Below, one piece after another: positions 28,951 to 39,262 of a DNA stretch of 64,000 bases. The stretch is taken from NCBI GenBank assembly GCA_949825045.1, contig OX463814.1, positions 31,576,383 through 31,640,382 on the forward strand. The letters run 5' to 3'. The position numbers were made by a program, and so were the translations under genes. The DNA comes from Argyresthia goedartella (lineage: Eukaryota; Arthropoda; Insecta; Lepidoptera; Argyresthiidae). Each line of letters starts with the position of its first letter. Position 1 is the first letter of the stretch. A model generated the notes under the pieces. That model was given only the letters and a program-made list of their open reading frames with translations. It was not told where the DNA came from and did no database searches.

Positions 28951-30265
28951 ACATAGTATTTGTGATAGAAACCTATAAAACCGGGTAAAATCTGTCGGAT
29001 TTCAAGCTAGTTTCAAGGTTTAGTGCGTTTGTTGGATACTATAGTATTTATCAAATTCACAGTAGCACAGTTATAGATATTGATTGATTAAGTTTGGTGT
29101 TAGTTAGTTCTTCCACCTAGCGAAACACCGTAGCGACGCTGTACCAATGTAATGTGATTAGGGTCTACGCGTGATGCAATCGACTTTGACTAGATTGTAT
29201 CTGATCTGTGACGTCACGTATGCTGGGCCCTACGTGTTCGGTGCACATGTAATCTCCATCAATTATAATTTGGGTCAACATTTTAGGGTTCCGTATCCAA
29301 AGGAGGAAATCATCACAATATGGTCATCGAATGCTAAGGTCTACGGTCTTCTCAGGATTTAAAAGATCCAAAACACAACGACCAAAAGAAAAACTTCCAA
29401 GTGAACCAAAGATTATTCTATTTATTTATTTCCCAACATTACCTATCCTTACAGGCTATCCTAATTTGGTAGGTATATAACATCTTACAACTAACAAAAT
29501 ACAACCAACAAAATACCTTTTTTTAAACTATCTTCTCTATAACACAGCACAAATAGACATATCTTTGTGAATTCAGCCAGAGTCGATCCGAGCACAACGT
29601 TCCTTATTATCTACGTACGTAAGTACTTACGTACGAAACGACAATGAGAGCCAACTTTTAGGAAAAGCTTTTAGGTTTCGTAGCGCGGGTGACCTATCTG
29701 CGTTACGAAGCGTTACAGTTTTGTAGTTCAAACCAACTACGATTCCGAGTGTCGTAGCTCGTAGCGCATTGTTGTAGCAACTGCTACGAAGCGTAGGTTT
29801 CATATAAAATAATTATGGTTTCTGACTGGTAATGCTAATTATTGGTAGGAAAAGTAACATATTTCATCTCAGTCCTTAACTGATGCAAGCGATCCCATTT
29901 GTGTTAGATGTGCAGTAAATAAAATAATATTTACAGCGATAAAAAGCACAGAAATAAATTTTATTTATTTTTGTTTTCGAATGTTTCTTTCGAATAATCT
30001 CAACTTCTGCTTGTTTGTTATAATATAATAAATTACTATACGAAATCATCGTTAAGAAGGAAACCTACTTACAAATGTAACTCCATGTCTCGGCTTAACG
30101 TACTTACTAAGTACGCTAAGCACCAAATTACAGATTACTAACAGTTCTCTTCAAGCTGGTTTGGTAGGTAGGTCTTTATTTCTCTGTCTCGAAGTAAATA
30201 GTCTTGTATTTATGTTAATGGCAAAGTATAAAATCCAAACATTATAACATTGTCTCGGCAAATTC
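28951..30265. other. Non-coding stretch with a 22-bp perfect palindrome and CGTAGC-rich tract
   Basis: 29614-29635 is a perfect palindrome (CGTACGTAAGTACTTACGTACG on both strands, 22 bp, written in two halves CGTACGTAAGT/ACTTACGTACG). The following 29670-29800 is rich in CGTAGC and CTACGA on alternating strands. No gene recognised. Confidence 0.55.
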
Positions 30266-30269
30266 TTCT

Positions 30270-30525
30270 CACGCAGAGTTGGCAGTGACCCTGCCTACGA
30301 AGCCAAGGGTCCCGGGTTCGAGTCCCGGTGGGGGCAAATATTTGTTTGATGAGAACGGATGTTTGTACCCTAGTCATGGTTGTTTATCTATCTAAGTATA
30401 ATGTTTATCTACATAAGTATGTGTAACGTTGTCTAGTACCTACAGGATCCGCAAGATACAGGGAAACCTAGTTTGTGGCTAGATCAATGTGTGTAAATAG
30501 TGATGACAATAGACAGTGTGAAATA
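30270..30525 (+). mobile_element. tRNA-derived SINE, family 2
   Basis: GTTGGCAGTGACCCTGCCTA (A-box region) and GGGTTCGAGTCCCGGTGGGG (B-box) are followed by GCAAATATTTGTTTGATGAG and a body with TCATGGTTGTTTATCTATCT, AGTATGTGTAACGTTGTCTA and GCTAGATCAATGTGTGTAAA. 61330-61582 matches it closely over its length. The head is tRNA-related but cannot fold as a complete tRNA, so this is a retroposon, not a tRNA gene. Confidence 0.85.
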
Positions 30526-31026
30526 AAAGTGTAAGATGAGTGTGAGTCACTCATTTGGTCAGTCAAACAGATGGGCTGGCCCCCTTTCACACTAAGAGAA
30601 TTAGTGTAGAATTCCTTACTCAACAGACGTGCACGTTAATTGTGTAGAAGTTGTTTAGCTCTTGTTAAGACTATTCCGTGTTGCGAGTTCAATCTACGAG
30701 TCTAAGGCGTGAACCGGGTCCACAGTAGGGCTCGCAGATCAGGGAGTAAACAATCTAATGATAAGACGACAGCGCGTCGCCAGTCGCCCGGCCCCACTCA
30801 ACCGACACACCCGCTTCTTGAGCACCCTTTGAAAATTACAAAAGTGCATTAAAACATCAGGAGTCCATGCCACATGGGTGAGTTTTCATGAAACTAGTTT
30901 TAAAGTAATTTTCGTTTTAGTAGTTTGCGAGAATTTTCAATGGTGGTTTTAATTAAAGCTTTGATTGAACTTGTCGTTAATTACGCGTAGTTAAAGACGA
31001 CTGCAATTAAAAGGATTAGGTATAAT
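30526..31026. other. Non-coding stretch
   Basis: Moderately GC-rich at 30690-30800; no gene or known element recognised. Confidence 0.4.
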
Positions 31027-31879
31027 ACACTGAAAAAAATTATTAACAAAACTTTTTCGGTTATCGCCTTTTTAACCATACTTCAGTTAGTCGTCAATAA
31101 ACTTAATTTGAAATAATTAAAGTGGTTTATTTACGAAGCACAAAACTGGTTTGGTTATTTTCAGTTCGGTTGTTTAATAGCTAAGATTTAGTCATGTATA
31201 ACCTTTATGAAGTAAACAAATTGGATTGGTAACTTGCAACAATACATGTTTACTTAGTTTATACTAATTCTTAGACTATTAGTTACTAAAGGCTTGCTGA
31301 ACTATCAAACAATTATTATTGTTAAACACTAAACAAACATCTTGTTACTATTATCTCAATTAAGTTTGTTATTTTTACACACAAAACTGCAATTCAACAA
31401 AACTTATGTAATTAACAACAAACTAATATGTTGAACTAAACATAGCGTTATCCACTGTTAGACGTATTTTGATTGTTTACAACCAAACACTTTTGTTTAC
31501 GGGATGACGAACTACCAACAGTCCTCGCGCGAGTTGAATGTAGTCTTGTCAAACAAAAACCGACCGTGCGGCACAGTGACAAGAGCAACTCTTTATTAAT
31601 CTGTGCAAGAGCTAAAATTTCAAAAACTGCATTTTGCTACGATCGACGCGACGACGACGCGACACGCCATGTCAAACGCGTTGATTTTCTATTCATTTTG
31701 CTGCTTGCGCTTGCGCCTCTCGGGATAATCGTGTGAAGACGAGTCTCCGTTTTTCATAAAACCCCAAAGTAAAATAGTTCTGTGCTTGTCGTCTCTCTCA
31801 TCAGCATAATCAGAAGAAGAATCTTTATTTCAGTCTACTAACCTACTAACTAACCTACTTAAAACTGAGTGAGAGAACC

Positions 31880-31958
31880 ATGGCCGAGCAGAGCCCAGAT
31901 GCTCTCGAAGATTATCTGCAGCAGTGGGGCCTGGAAGTGTATTTTACTCAATTCAAAG
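31880..31958 (+). CDS. First coding exon of a SAM-domain-like protein
   Basis: ATG at 31880 opens MAEQSPDALEDYLQQWGLEVYFTQFK and ends at a strong donor, AAAG followed by GTAAGT at 31959. Phase 1: one base of the next codon is in this exon. The LEDYLQQWGLEVYFTQFK stretch resembles helix 1-2 of a sterile alpha motif, a protein- or RNA-binding fold. Upstream, 31490-31800 is CpG-rich and could be promoter and 5' UTR. Multi-copy genes starting with a short SAM exon are, to my recollection, common in lepidopteran genomes and may be transposon-borne. A 44-codon open stretch after a CAG at 32284 is in an incompatible phase. The exon at 33714 has a compatible phase, but linking them is speculative. 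Confidence 0.55.
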
Positions 31959-32559
31959 GTAAGTATTTACCTAATCATTTCCTTTCCTATCTTGTGGTAA
32001 GCTAAAGCTATGCCAATCTGGGGGTAAAAGGCATAACGTGCCTGCCGCGCCAGCATGGTGCCAACGCGCCAAAAGTTAGTACCTCGGCACCCAAACCTAC
32101 AAATAACGCTAGTTTGCATCTGTGTCTAACCTACCTACCGGGGGAGGAAAGTATGGCTATAGAAATAGAAGTATATTTAACAATCAACAGTAATTGAATA
32201 GGTACCTCTATTTCCTTACCACTACGTCGTTACCTAACCGAAATAGATTGATACGCCCTAATCACATGGTTTTCTCAGTTTCAGACATATGAAGATCAGT
32301 CGACTGAGCCGAATAGATCACAGGCCTCACAGGGTACTAATAATTCTACAACGTACGAGTATGGCCTACAGTCACTGGAGGACACTGGGACATTGGGAAA
32401 AAGATTCCCGTGGTTTTGAGATTTTGATTTATGTGATAATGGTTCTTACATTGTAAAAATTCTGAAGTCTAACAATACAATAATTACATTTGTAAATCAA
32501 TTGCTTTTATTTATCTGCCTACTTTTAAATTTTATATAGGTAGTAGATTTTTTTTAGTG

Positions 32560-32861
32560 TGTTTTAGCTGTAGTTTTTTGTTTATATGGTATTTAGTACT
32601 TCTGTAGTGTGTAGCCTAATTTATATTAGCTGTCTGAGCGTTTTAGCATGGCAATAAGCGGTAATTCCCATTTGTTAATATTTCAAGAATCACCGATTAG
32701 ATTGATTTGAAAATAATGTCAATCGGTGATTCTTGAAATATTAACAAAAGGGAAATTACCGCTTATTGCCAAGCTAAAACGATCAGATAGCTAAAATAAA
32801 TTAGGCTACACACTAAAGAAGTACTAAATATTATATAAACAAACAACTACAGCTAAAACAA
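32560..32861. repeat. Foldback element, about 140-bp arms
   Basis: The left arm (about 32560-32698) contains GTTTTAGCTGTAG, TATTTAGTACTTC, TGTGTAGCCTAATTTAT, GCAATAAGCGGTAATT and TTAATATTTCAAGAATCACC. The right arm (about 32719-32861) holds the reverse complements in mirror order with a handful of mismatches. The loop is about 20 bases. It is far longer than a pre-miRNA and looks like a foldback transposon or recent inverted duplication. Confidence 0.88.
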
Positions 32862-33246
32862 GAAAAGTTTTGTTACTAACAGTCAAACTGTTTTGTAAAA
32901 ATTAACAAAACAAGTTATCTAAATTAACTAATATATTAGGTTATAGTAACAAAACAACAGCTAAAACAACTCATTAGTTTAGTTAATAACAGTCAAACTG
33001 TTTTGTAAAAAATGGCTGAAGTAAACAAACAATTGGCTTCCTAACTGCATGTAAGTAGGCCTACCTTTAAGTAAGCACCTTGGTATGACTTAAACAAAAT
33101 AGTGTTAACATTAATTACAAAACAGTTTCGTTAAAAAATAACCAAACTAGATTTGGTTACGTATTGCTATAGTTTTGTGGTCACTTTTTCTATGTTAGAC
33201 GTAGACGAAAGTTTAGCTACGAATAACAAGAGTTTTTTTTCAGTGT

Positions 33247-33713
33247 AGGTTAAGCAAAGTAAAGCTTATTCTAGTACAAGCTATAAAGCTGACGTCATTC
33301 AGCGCGCGTGACCTGACTCTGTGCAATCTACATAATTTGATGGCTGATTTCAATCTGTTTCCTTCAAATTTACCAGAATACAAACATGGTATACTTGCGC
33401 CATTGGGATAATACAGAGCTAACCAGATAACTCTTGTATTTGAAGTAGAACATATCAAAATTACCTATTTTGCCTATGTGGTGCATATGGGTCTACCTAT
33501 ATATACGAGTATGGAGACAATAGAAGCAAGAACGAGACTTCTAGACCACATCTCTTAGGAGACGTCATTGCCATTGTAAGGCTCTTGAAAGTTCACGCAT
33601 CAAATGTCACATAACAAACACGTTATCAATAACCCATAGTCTCCCACAAACACATGCCGCCGTATATCATTACCGATCGATGCTGCCTACCCAACTACCA
33701 TTGTTATCTGTAG
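33247..33713. other. Non-coding stretch before a candidate exon
   Basis: AT-rich, no coding character. It ends with the pyrimidine-biased acceptor CATTGTTATCTGTAG at 33713. Confidence 0.5.
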
Positions 33714-34018
33714 ATAAGCCGTGGGCAGAGCGGGCTGTCGGGGTGCCTTGGGAAGACAAGGATGGCACTGAAGCGAAAAATATGAAGCCTCGCGAAAAAG
33801 ACGGTTTCATTTGGCGTTCGGGGTCCGAGTATGTGATCCGGGAAGGCTTACCTCAAGCCAGGATCAGTTATGAGGGTTCGAGCCAGGCTTGGAGTGCGGC
33901 TTGGGGGGCTGTGTTTGGGGCTGGCGCGGTGCTGGTGATAGTAGCTGCGTTGCTGCTGTGGCGACGACCGAGGAAGAACAATGGGCCTCAGTTGGCGCCG
34001 ATGGATGTTGGACGGAAC
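33714..34018 (+). CDS. Candidate exon encoding the juxtamembrane and transmembrane part of a type I membrane protein
   Basis: Acceptor TATCTGTAG ends at 33713 and donor AAC followed by GTGAGT begins at 34019. The 305-base exon has phase 1 at its start and phase 0 at its end. It encodes about 58 polar residues (KPWAERAVGVPWEDKDGTEA... SEYVIREGLPQARISYEGSS), one hydrophobic helix (AAWGAVFGAGAVLVIVAALL) and a basic stop-transfer segment (RRPRKNNG). That order predicts an outside-to-inside single-pass topology. GC content is well above the flanks, as expected for coding sequence here. The family was not identified. The minus strand also has a short open stretch with a GTAAGC donor, but without such clear protein features. 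Confidence 0.55.
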
Positions 34019-34071
34019 GTGAGTAGAACTTATTATAAGTACCTATTGTCTCAATATATATAGGCTTGTGT

Positions 34072-34385
34072 TTAAAAGTTCACCAAAAACGCACCAAAGG
34101 ACCTATTTTACTACCAATAAATTCGAAACGACCGACAGAATTAGTAAACGATCACCAAATTGTGTTTGGATAAATGATCACCAAACTTCTTTTTATGTTT
34201 TGTGTACTTAAGTTTATGTTTTAAGTATTGTTTGTTGTTCTTACATGTTCAACCTAACACGAAGGATTGCCCTTCACCTAAGCTACCACAATATTTCGCC
34301 CTGATATTGTTTGCAACGTTTGGTGATAATTTACCCATTTTGGGTAGGAAAAAAAATATTTTGGTGGTCATTTGAATTGTTCTCA
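34072..34385 (+). repeat. Dispersed repeat A (AGGCTTGTGTTTAAA ... TTTTGGTGRTCAT)
   Basis: AAACGCACCAAAGGACCTAT, CTACCAATAAATTCGAAA, ATCACCAAATTGTGTTTGGA, TAAATGATCACCAAACTTCT and TTCAACCTAACACGAAGG recur in the same order at 56894-57272 and, inverted, at 63395-63685. This copy lacks the 15-bp-arm hairpin present in the other two. Probably a short non-autonomous element; it lies just after the candidate exon, in its intron. Confidence 0.85.
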
Positions 34386-34664
34386 TACATATATATACCT
34401 GGATTCGTAACGTCATTACGAAGCTCTAAACTGTAACCACCGGCTTTCTAAAGATTGTTCAAATGTAACAGTCGATTATTTGTAGAGTTATTCAAACTAG
34501 CGGCACTTGATTGGTTGAAATGTGTTTAATAAGAGCTCAACAAGTTGTCACAGCTGATTTTCCGTTCGGAATGTGCACAGAGGACAGATAATATAACTAT
34601 GTTGTAGGTATGTTCATTGCTATATATTGACCAAAAAGAGTCACAAATATAAGTATGCACTTAC
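34386..34664. other. Non-coding spacer
   Basis: No feature supported. It ends at the minus-strand donor of the next exon. Confidence 0.4.
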
Positions 34665-34799
34665 CCACAGCCTCACACGCTCAGTCGCCGACACCAAGTC
34701 AATGTTATTAAATATGTTGTAAGTAAAAGCTTTTGTCCCCGCGGCCCTGCTGTCTTTTCCGGGCTTGGTTCCTTTGTCACAGACCCCCCACTGATGATA
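34665..34799 (-). CDS. Candidate 45-codon exon of an unidentified gene (opposite strand)
   Basis: On the minus strand an acceptor ACTTGTTTCTCAG precedes 34799 and a consensus donor GTAAGT follows 34665. The 135-base exon is phase 0 at both ends and gives YHQWGVCDKGTKPGKDSRAA, GTKAFTYNIFNNIDLVSATE and RVRLW. The residue mix is protein-like and the GC content is higher than in the flanks. I do not recognise the family. No further exon of this gene was found in the flanking few kilobases, though introns could extend past them. Confidence 0.5.
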
Positions 34800-34847
34800 C
34801 TGAGAAACAAGTCATAATCGCATATAATATGACACCACTCTGTCACA

Positions 34848-34925
34848 TATAACATAGCGTCACGCCTTTTCCCATACGGGGTGGCAGAGGCACAATTGTG
34901 CTCAAGTTTGGCCAGATTACAATTT
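34848..34925 (+). repeat. Short dispersed repeat (CATAGCGTCACGC...CATACGGGGTGGCAGAGGCA)
   Basis: AACATAGCGTCACGCCTTTT, CCCATACGGGGTGGCAGAGG and CACAATTGTGCTCAAGTTTG recur with few changes at 51945-52020 in the same orientation. It is a fragment of a dispersed lepidopteran-type repeat. No coding potential. Confidence 0.65.
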
Positions 34926-35228
34926 CACGAGCCACGATATTTATATTTCATATTGCGTTTACCATTTTGTACACTCGTAGTACCGCTATCTAGACAAATT
35001 AACGCCTCTATGACGCATGTGAACAACGATATAAGCTCCCTGATTGAGAGCATTCGCCTGTAATGTAATAAAATAGTCCATGATTCGATAGTAGAGTATA
35101 CTTCTTTCCCCGTACTAATTGAAATGAAATTGTTTATTGCACAGATAACATACACAGGTTCTACTCAAAAAGCTGATACAAAGAGATAGAGTAAGGAGCT
35201 TATCTTTTAACGTTGAATAGGGATCAGT
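34926..35228. other. Non-coding stretch
   Basis: AT-rich with no recognised gene. TGAAATTGTTTATTGCACAG near 35130 may be the reversed tail of a LINE. Confidence 0.35.
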
Positions 35229-35330
35229 GACGTGTTTGTGACGTCGATATTCCTGGTTCCCACCACACAGGGTATCCTATTGTCGGGCCAGAAGCAATGT
35301 TTGTGCCTGTATGTAAATGTTATGTTTATT
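35229..35330 (+). mobile_element. SINE family 1, 3' fragment
   Basis: GACGTGTTTGTGACGTCGAT, TCCTGGTTCCCACCACACAG, GGTATCCTATTGTCGGGCCA and GAAGCAATGTTTGTGCCTGT match the second half of 46174-46385. The tRNA-like head is absent. Confidence 0.8.
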
Positions 35331-35666
35331 ATGTTAGTCGACTACCGAACTAGTGAAAAACACTGCATCTCTGTTGTCAAAGAGCCTCTCTAACAGTTTA
35401 CATGTTTTATTAGCAAATCTAAATTTTGCTCAGTAGATTGTATGTGGTATTATAGGCGCAAAAACAAACAAGTAAATACATAAAAGTAGGTGTAAGATAA
35501 GTTGTTGTGAAAAAGAACGTCAACAGTATACAAACTCCAATTATTACACACGTACACACCCTGCCTTTAACTTCCGAAAGTTTTAGGCGGATACGTGCAT
35601 AATACACTCGGAAGCTCACCCTGCTTTTGTTAACCTCCAACATCCCACAAACATCCTGCGGTGGAT
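35331..35666. other. Non-coding stretch
   Basis: No supported feature. Confidence 0.35.
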
Positions 35667-36005
35667 GTCAGGAAAAGCAGGTAGGTACATTCTTGTAAAT
35701 GTCAAGAATGTACCTACCTGCTTTTCCTGACTGTAAATGTACATTCTTGTATATGTCAAGAGTGTACCTACCTGCTTTTCCTGACTGTAAATTTACATTC
35801 TTGTAAATGTCAAGAATGTACCTACCTGCTTTTCCTGACTGTAAATGTACATTCTTGTATATGTCAAGAGTGTACCTACTTGCTTTTCCTGACTGTAAAT
35901 TTACATTCTTGTAAATGTCAAGAATGTATCTACCTGCTTTTCCTGACTGTAAATGTACATTCTTGTAAATGTCAAGAATGTACCTACCTGCTTTTCCTGA
36001 CTGAC
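35667..36005. repeat. 54-bp minisatellite, about six units, with a 29-bp-arm hairpin at its left end
   Basis: GTCAAGA(A/G)TGTA recurs at 35701, 35755, 35809, 35863, 35917 and 35971, always 54 bp apart. Each unit contains CTACCTGCTTTTCCTGACTG and an 11-bp inverted repeat (GTACATTCTTG / CAAGAATGTAC). At the left border the unit is mirrored: 35667-35695 and 35703-35731 form a perfect 29-bp-arm hairpin with a 7-base loop. As 54 is a multiple of three, the minus strand stays open through the array (about 18-residue repeat SGKAGRYILDIYKNVHLQ). I treat that frame as a by-product. Confidence 0.92.
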
Positions 36006-37019
36006 TGAGTGTGTGTATACTGTAATGTAAAAGTAGCTTTTGTAACCAGGTTTTATTTAGACTTTCGGTCTCTCCATAAGACATCTTTTGTAAATACTTA
36101 GCTAATTTAGTTTTACACGAGTTCCTATTTATTTAATAATGTTTAGGATGAGATTAATTTTGATATAAAAAAGAGGGGGGACCCAAAAATAGTAAATACT
36201 TTTCAGTAAAGGAGGTGTTTTCTCATTGACACGGTATTGAATAACCTGTCATTGCGAGGAGTCAAAAGTACCGCTGGGTCAAAAATAATTTAGCCTGGTG
36301 CCTGAGGACGTTGTGTTGAAGAATTGATAAACAGGATTGATAAAGAGGATAAGTCGAGCAAAGTCTTGGCCTAAAATTAGATACTTTTGGCTCGCTCGAA
36401 ATGACTCGAAATTACTGACTTGTAATTAGTGTCAGGTAACCCTGTCTGATAAGTTTTGGGTCAGCCACGTGCCTGAGGCACTTGAAAACGTAAATGAGTT
36501 TACCTACTGTACAAGTGACTATGCCATCTGCCAAATAATTTAGCAATAGAGCGCATTCACATAATAGGGGACCTCCACCAAAATACATTTTATGTATCGC
36601 TAATTCTGTCGCTTACCATACAAACCTAACGCAAACTTGCATCGCTAGAATTTCATAGTACCAGCTTTCTCCTTGTACCACGGTAGTATTTAATTTTGTC
36701 TTTGTTAAAGACAGCACTGTTACATAACAAATTCGTCACACGATTAAAACCCTCCTGAGCGTACCTAAAAGTGAGGTCCAATGTTTTTGAAGCAAAAATG
36801 AATGCTGTATTGTATTCATATTCTTTATTGCATAAAAATCTTAATGGTAAAATAACAAAAAAAAATGAGCAATTATTTATTATTCACTAAAGAGACTATA
36901 CATCTCTGTTATTTATATTTTAATTATTTTATTATGACATTTGAGACTCTTTACATCTCTCAGAAACAATAATTAAGTACTTTTTTTTTCTGATAATATG
37001 ATACAAATAATAATACCAA
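36006..37019. other. AT-rich non-coding stretch
   Basis: No gene. TATTCTTTATTGCATAAAAA near 36820 looks like a reversed LINE or SINE tail (AATAAA on the minus strand). Confidence 0.35.
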
Positions 37020-37104
37020 ATGTTCTGTAAAAAATGAAATGAAATGACATGTGAAAGTGCCCTTGTGGCCTATTTACAGAATAAACGTTTTGAGTTTTGA
37101 GTTT
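37020..37104 (+). mobile_element. Retroposon 3' tail
   Basis: TGTGAAAGTGCCCTTGTGGC, CTATTTACAGAATAAACGTT and the repeated TTTTGAGTTTTGAGTTTTTT look like the 3' end of a LINE or SINE with a short tandem tail (TTTTGAG). Too short to classify. Confidence 0.5.
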
Positions 37105-37179
37105 TTTTTGAGCAAAGGCGAGCTTATCTCGAAAGAGAGATTTCTACCAGCAAACCCATGCAAGACAGGAAAAGTTGTG

Positions 37180-37640
37180 CAACAGGAGTGCGCAATAATA
37201 GTAGTTTATGTGACTTATACATAATGGAGGGCATTAAAACTCGAGAGTGATAATAATATCACTCGAGAGTTTTAATGCCTAATTATGTACAGTTACATAC
37301 ACTAGTTTATCTACAGATATATCATAAGCTCTCTTTGATGTGATCAGGAACCGCATGTTTGACCGGCATTGTGGCATTGAGTTGTTTAGCTTGTTCTGTA
37401 GTACCAACTTCACACACAAAGTAGGGGCGGCACGTAGGCGGGCGTCGGCGTTCTAAATTTGAATGTCATAATATGTAGAAAATTTACACATTATGGTCAT
37501 AATTTTCACTATTCAGATAATAAATTAGTTTTTACAAAGTATTTTAACATTATGCTGATCGTAACGTGCGGATTTTGGACGCAGTGAAGAGGGTTTATGA
37601 TACGTGTGTAGATAAATCTTATAGATAAATTTTGTAGATA
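37180..37640 (+). repeat. Dispersed repeat B, with internal near-perfect palindrome
   Basis: TAGTTTATGTGACTTATACA, AGTTTATCTACAGATATATC, ATAAGCTCTCTTTGATGTGA, GGAACCGCATGTTTGACCGG and ATTGTGGCATTGA recur inverted at 60120-60490, as does the pair near the other end (CTACACACGTAT, CCTCTTTACTG). Inside, about 37232-37281 is a 23-bp-arm hairpin (GGCATTAAAACTC...) with two mismatches per arm; the other copy lacks it. Confidence 0.75.
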
Positions 37641-37732
37641 AATTATGTAGGTATGTACTATATGAAATACAATAGCATAAAAACAAAAAATATATCACAC
37701 ATATAATTACTAAGATAAAAGTACCTATCACG

Positions 37733-37960
37733 AAAGAGCATGGAAATGTTCTTTCAATCTTTTCTTAAAAATGAAAATTGAGGGACTATCTCTAATAGGT
37801 AAGTGCGTTCCACAGTCGGTTTGCCCTTAGCCTAAACGGATGTTTATAAGCGACAGTGTTATGCCGAGGAGTTGAAAGGAGAGACATCGTTTGGGATCTC
37901 CGGTTGCTAGCCCTGGGGGAAAGAAGAATCAGCCTAAATGTGCAATTTATAGTAATGTTA
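37733..37960 (-). mobile_element. LINE ORF2 C-terminal fragment
   Basis: On the minus strand HNTVAYKHPFRLRANRLWNA is followed, after one base of frame change, by PIRDSPSIFIFKKRLKEHFH and a stop. This is the usual RxxRLWNxLP...FKxxLKxH end of Jockey/CR1-group ORF2. Only this tail survives. Confidence 0.75.
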
Positions 37961-39195
37961 CTCCTAATAATATATTATCCTAAAGTCACGCGTTGTGATA
38001 ACGTTCGTCTCTTCAGTTCTTTTCAAAAATGTCACTGCAAAAGCCCTTAGGCTACCTTTGCTCGGCCAATGAGCGGCCGTCTGTTTCGCCGCCTTACAAA
38101 TTCCACAAATCGCGTGTCAAATTCATAGAAATCGTTCCGCTTCTGCCAGCAGTTGTGAAAAGCCTAAACTAACAGCTTTCAAGACATCTAACCTCACATC
38201 ACTCAGAGCATTTGTCAACTTGTAAACCCTAACATAACAGAAGGGAGAAGCCGTCATAAAAGGGTATGGGGGAGATAATTGAACGACCCATGACCAAAGT
38301 AGTAGTAGAAACAGTCTGTAGGTAATAGGTAATAGTAATGTGTAGCCATGTTTTTTAGTTTGGTTATTTGCGCGTTCACTGTGAAACCGTTTTGATCAGA
38401 ACATTGGTGCCCTTCAAGTTGACACTCAAGTCGAGCTTGGCTTTGATTGAACATTAAAGCGGCGCTTCATTTGAGCCATATTTTGTGCATTAGGCCGTTG
38501 TTTTTAGTTTCTGAATTGTTTTGGCCGAGAGTCCAACCGTACATCCACTAAGTGTAACTCCACACAAGCCATTTTCATTGGTTTTTCACACTATTACCGA
38601 GGTATAACGTTGAAAATGAGGAGCCCAAATATGAAAGAGTGGAAATACGGTATTGGACCGGTAATCAAAATATTTACTGTCTGCTGTCACTCTCAAAACG
38701 GCAATTTTGTAAGTAAGTTCTAAAAAATACAGAGTTGAGAACAAATACAGAGTGACTCCTATAAGTGAAAAATACAACTACAAGAAACATACCATTCTGA
38801 TATTGTAAAACCTTTTTGTACAAATTGTACAACTAAGACACGCTCTAGATTTATTGGACTACCTTGTCCAATACTGAATCAAAGTTGATTTGATTTAATC
38901 TATAAAATAGCTAAAGTCGGTCACAATGTCAATGAAAATCCCATGGCATTTGATTACACGTTTCTATATACGCCGTGTATGTGTATATTGTGTTTGTGTT
39001 GTCATGAAAGTTTGTAAAACGTTCAATAATGCTGATTATTACCCATAACTATACTCAGCATTCTTAAGAAGGATGTTCCAGTTCTCGTAGGGATAAAAAT
39101 ACCATCGATAAAATAGGTGACACAATAAATAAGCTAAGATAAACTGTTATAGCCTTGTTACAAAAATAGCTTAGAGGAAGTATTGCAGATATTTA
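37961..39195. other. Non-coding stretch
   Basis: No recognised gene. Some GC-richer islands (38060-38120) show no coding or repeat match I can support. Confidence 0.35.
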
Positions 39196-39262
39196 TTGCT
39201 ACTTGATATTATGAACGTATTTTTTACAAATAAAGCTTTGAATTTGAATTTGATAATATTGG
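39196..39262 (+). mobile_element. Probable LINE 3' tail (ACAAATAAAGCTTTGAATTTGAATTTG)
   Basis: AATAAAGCTTTGAATTTGAA with the repeated TTTGAA resembles the short-repeat 3' tails of CR1-like LINEs. No upstream coding match is present. Confidence 0.4.

Larger units (their letters stand above)
31027..33246. mobile_element. Possible 2.2-kb TIR element (ends ACACTGAAAAAAA)
   Basis: The left end is ACACTGAAAAAAATTATTAA and the right end, reverse-complemented, ACACTGAAAAAAAACTCTTG: 13 shared terminal bases, partly low complexity. Both subterminal zones (31040-31450 and 32870-33240) are full of AACAAAAC/GTTTTGTT-type motifs, which suggests one element. It would enclose the SAM-like exon at 31880 and the foldback at 32560. 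Only TA is repeated at the flanks, so the target duplication is unconvincing. Alternatively this is a host intron with unrelated A-rich ends. Confidence 0.4.

Noticed and set aside
32285..32419. Second exon of the SAM-like gene after TTTCTCAGTTTCAG
   Set aside because: It is open for 44 codons with a fair acceptor, but its phase (0) does not fit the phase-1 donor at 31958, and other frames stop at once.
35667..36084. Protein of 138 residues with 18-residue repeats (minus strand)
   Set aside because: The frame is open because the 54-bp unit is a multiple of three. No start context, splice or family evidence supports a gene.
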